From positions 1,510,501-1,574,500 of the forward strand of contig NZ_CP098360.1 in assembly GCF_030388245.1 (NCBI RefSeq): a DNA stretch of 64,000 nt, given 5' to 3'. The notes under the pieces are model-generated. The model was not told where the DNA came from. It saw only the letters and a program-made list of their open reading frames with translations, and made no database searches. The position numbers were made by a program, and so were the translations under genes. The stretch is from Paracoccus sp. TOH (GTDB lineage Bacteria > Pseudomonadota > Alphaproteobacteria > Rhodobacterales > Rhodobacteraceae). Below are positions 62,718-64,000 of this stretch, piece after piece. Every line of letters starts with the position of its first letter. Positions within the stretch are counted from its first letter, which is position 1.

Positions 62718-64000
62718 ATGCTGCTTTCGGCTTTGAAAATCCTGATCTTCTTCGCCATCGTTCTGGCCATCACCCTGGGGGCGCTGCAGCTTTCGGAAAG
62801 CGGCCAGGGCCTGAGCATGGTCTATGGCGGCACCGAATACACGCTGGGGCCGGTGCAGCTGGCCATCGCGGCGCTGGTGGTGGTGCTGCTGGGCTGGCTG
62901 GTGGTGCGGGCGCTTGGCCTGCTGATCGCCTTCATCCGGTTCCTGTTGGGCGACGAGACGGCGATCAACCGCTTTTTCGCCCGCTCGCGCGAGCGCAAGG
63001 GTTACGACGCGCTGTCCGACGGGATGCTGGCCGTCGCCTCGGGCGAGGGCCGGCTGGCGCAGGACAAGGCCGCCAAGGCGGCAAGGCTCCTCGACAAACC
63101 GCATGTCACCGACCTGCTGGCCGCGCAGGCCGCCGAGGTCGCCGGCGACCGGGCCAAGGCGGCCGAGATCTATCGCCGGTTGCTGTCGGACCAGCGCACC
63201 CGCTTTGTCGGCGTGCGCGGGCTGATGCACCAGAAGCTGGCCGAGGGCGATACCGCCACGGCGCTGAAGCTGGCGGAAAAGGCCTATGCGCTGAAGCCCA
63301 AGCACGCCGAGGTGCAGGACATGCTGCTGGAACTGCAGACCCGCGAGGGCGACTGGAAGGGCGCGCGCGCGGTGCTGAAGGACAAGCGCAAGCAGGGCCA
63401 GCTTCCCAAGGACGTGCATCTGCGCCGCGACGCGGTGTTGGCGCTGAAAGAGGCGTCCGAGGTGCTGGCCGAGGGCAATTCGATCAGCGCGCGCGAGGCC
63501 GCGATCTCGGCCAACCGGGCCAGTCCCGACCTGATCCCGGCCGCCGTGCTGGCCGCGCGCAGCTATGTCGCGCAGAACGACGCCAGGAATGCCGGCCGGG
63601 TTTTGCAGAAGACCTGGAGCGTGCGCCCGCATCCCGCCATCGCCGCCGCCTATGCCGAGATCGTGCCGGACGAGAAGCCGGCCGCGCGGCTGCGTCGCTT
63701 CGAGGAGTTGATGCGGCAGAACCCGGATCACGAGGAAACCCGGTTGCTGCGCGCCGAACTGCTGCTGGCCGCCGAGGATTTTCCCGGTGCCCGCCGCGCC
63801 TTGGGCGATCTGGCGCAGAAGCACCCGACGGTGCGCTCGTTGTCGATCCTGGCCGCCATCGAGCGGGGCGAGGGCGCGGACGACGCGGTGGTGCGCGGCA
63901 TCCTGGCGCGCGCGCTGGTCGCCAGCCGCGGCCCGCAATGGGTCTGCGACAAATGCCACAACGTCATGGCGGATTGGTCTCCGGTCTGCGATAGCTGCGG
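62718..64000 (+). CDS. hemY: HemY N-terminal domain protein (3' end outside window)
   Basis: Inner-membrane TPR protein of the HemY family, genetically linked to heme synthesis. At least 427 residues are visible and the frame is open to the window end. Two membrane helices lie near residues 1-25 (LLSALKILIFFAIVLAITL) and 45-72 (QLAIAALVVVLLGWLVVRAL), followed by GDETAINRFFARSRERKGYD and tetratricopeptide-type helices. The last visible residues read WVCDKCHNVMADWSPVCDSC, two CxxC knuckles of a rubredoxin-like zinc ribbon as in LapB. It begins 10 bases after the mitofilin gene. Confidence 0.87.
   Translation, partial: MLLSALKILIFFAIVLAITLGALQLSESGQGLSMVYGGTEYTLGPVQLAIAALVVVLLGWLVVRALGLLIAFIRFLLGDETAINRFFARSRERKGYDALSDGMLAVASGEGRLAQDKAAKAARLLDKPHVTDLLAAQAAEVAGDRAKAAEIYRRLLSDQRTRFVGVRGLMHQKLAEGDTATALKLAEKAYALKPKHAEVQDMLLELQTREGDWKGARAVLKDKRKQGQLPKDVHLRRDAVLALKEASEVLAEGNSISAREAAISANRASPDLIPAAVLAARSYVAQNDARNAGRVLQKTWSVRPHPAIAAAYAEIVPDEKPAARLRRFEELMRQNPDHEETRLLRAELLLAAEDFPGARRALGDLAQKHPTVRSLSILAAIERGEGADDAVVRGILARALVASRGPQWVCDKCHNVMADWSPVCDSC

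Overview
The window is high-GC, gene-dense chromosomal DNA from an alphaproteobacterium of the Rhodobacteraceae, most like Paracoccus. This rests on the gene order (birA-coaX-rnj, trxB beside an Lrp regulator, tsaD-gpsA-yciI-EVE, hemD-mitofilin-hemY), the aerobic cobalamin genes cobS/cobT, the RpoH type, and lineage families such as DUF1150, DUF6476-like and DUF6683-like proteins. The species call is an inference. I found no rRNA, tRNA, CRISPR array, insertion sequence or prophage.

Layout. 1-5.1 kb (+): biotin ligase end, pantothenate kinase, RNase J, tRNA m7G46 methyltransferase and a class II EPSP synthase. 5.2-9.7 kb (-): propionyl-CoA synthetase, with TTTGCAAA palindromes upstream, and a malic enzyme. 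9.8-14.3 kb (+): nucleoside salvage operon cdd-deoA-deoB-add-upp, mostly joined by 4-base stop/start overlaps. 14.4-22.2 kb: SPOR protein, a membrane protein, rpoH, rluD, ubiK, then lgt, a MidA-type methyltransferase and pgeF. 22.2-24.7 kb: two lineage-specific secreted proteins and an Lrp regulator. 24.8-28.2 kb (+): trxB, a shortened ATP-sulfurylase-like protein and two glycosyltransferases.

28.2-35.7 kb: Crp/Fnr regulator with a 30-bp dyad in front, small heat-shock operon, purE-purK, cobC, YbjN, proC, tRNA-binding protein and a hydroxyacid dehydrogenase. 35.8-41.8 kb: CorA, a 2H phosphoesterase, a TerC/DUF475 membrane protein, aminopeptidase P and a GT4 glycosyltransferase. 41.9-45.3 kb (-): cobaltochelatase genes cobS and cobT, separated by an AT-rich NYN-nuclease gene that looks acquired. 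45.4-52.4 kb: DUF808 protein, FAD-linked dehydrogenase, a helical unknown, sulfotransferase and ettA, with an AT-rich GIY-YIG/DUF4357 gene overlapping the ettA stop. 52.5-57.6 kb: acyl-CoA synthetase, LysM protein, CAP-domain protein and ABC exporter. 57.6-64 kb: tsaD-gpsA-yciI-EVE (-), facing hemD, a mitofilin-like protein and hemY (cut by the window end).

Most of the window is housekeeping. Four things stand out. Two AT-rich nuclease-like genes are fitted base-tight into or behind core operons. One ATP-sulfurylase homologue has lost its catalytic segment. A GTTTCCCAAATACCC repeat recurs at convergent gene junctions. Dyad operators sit in front of prpE and the Crp/Fnr gene.
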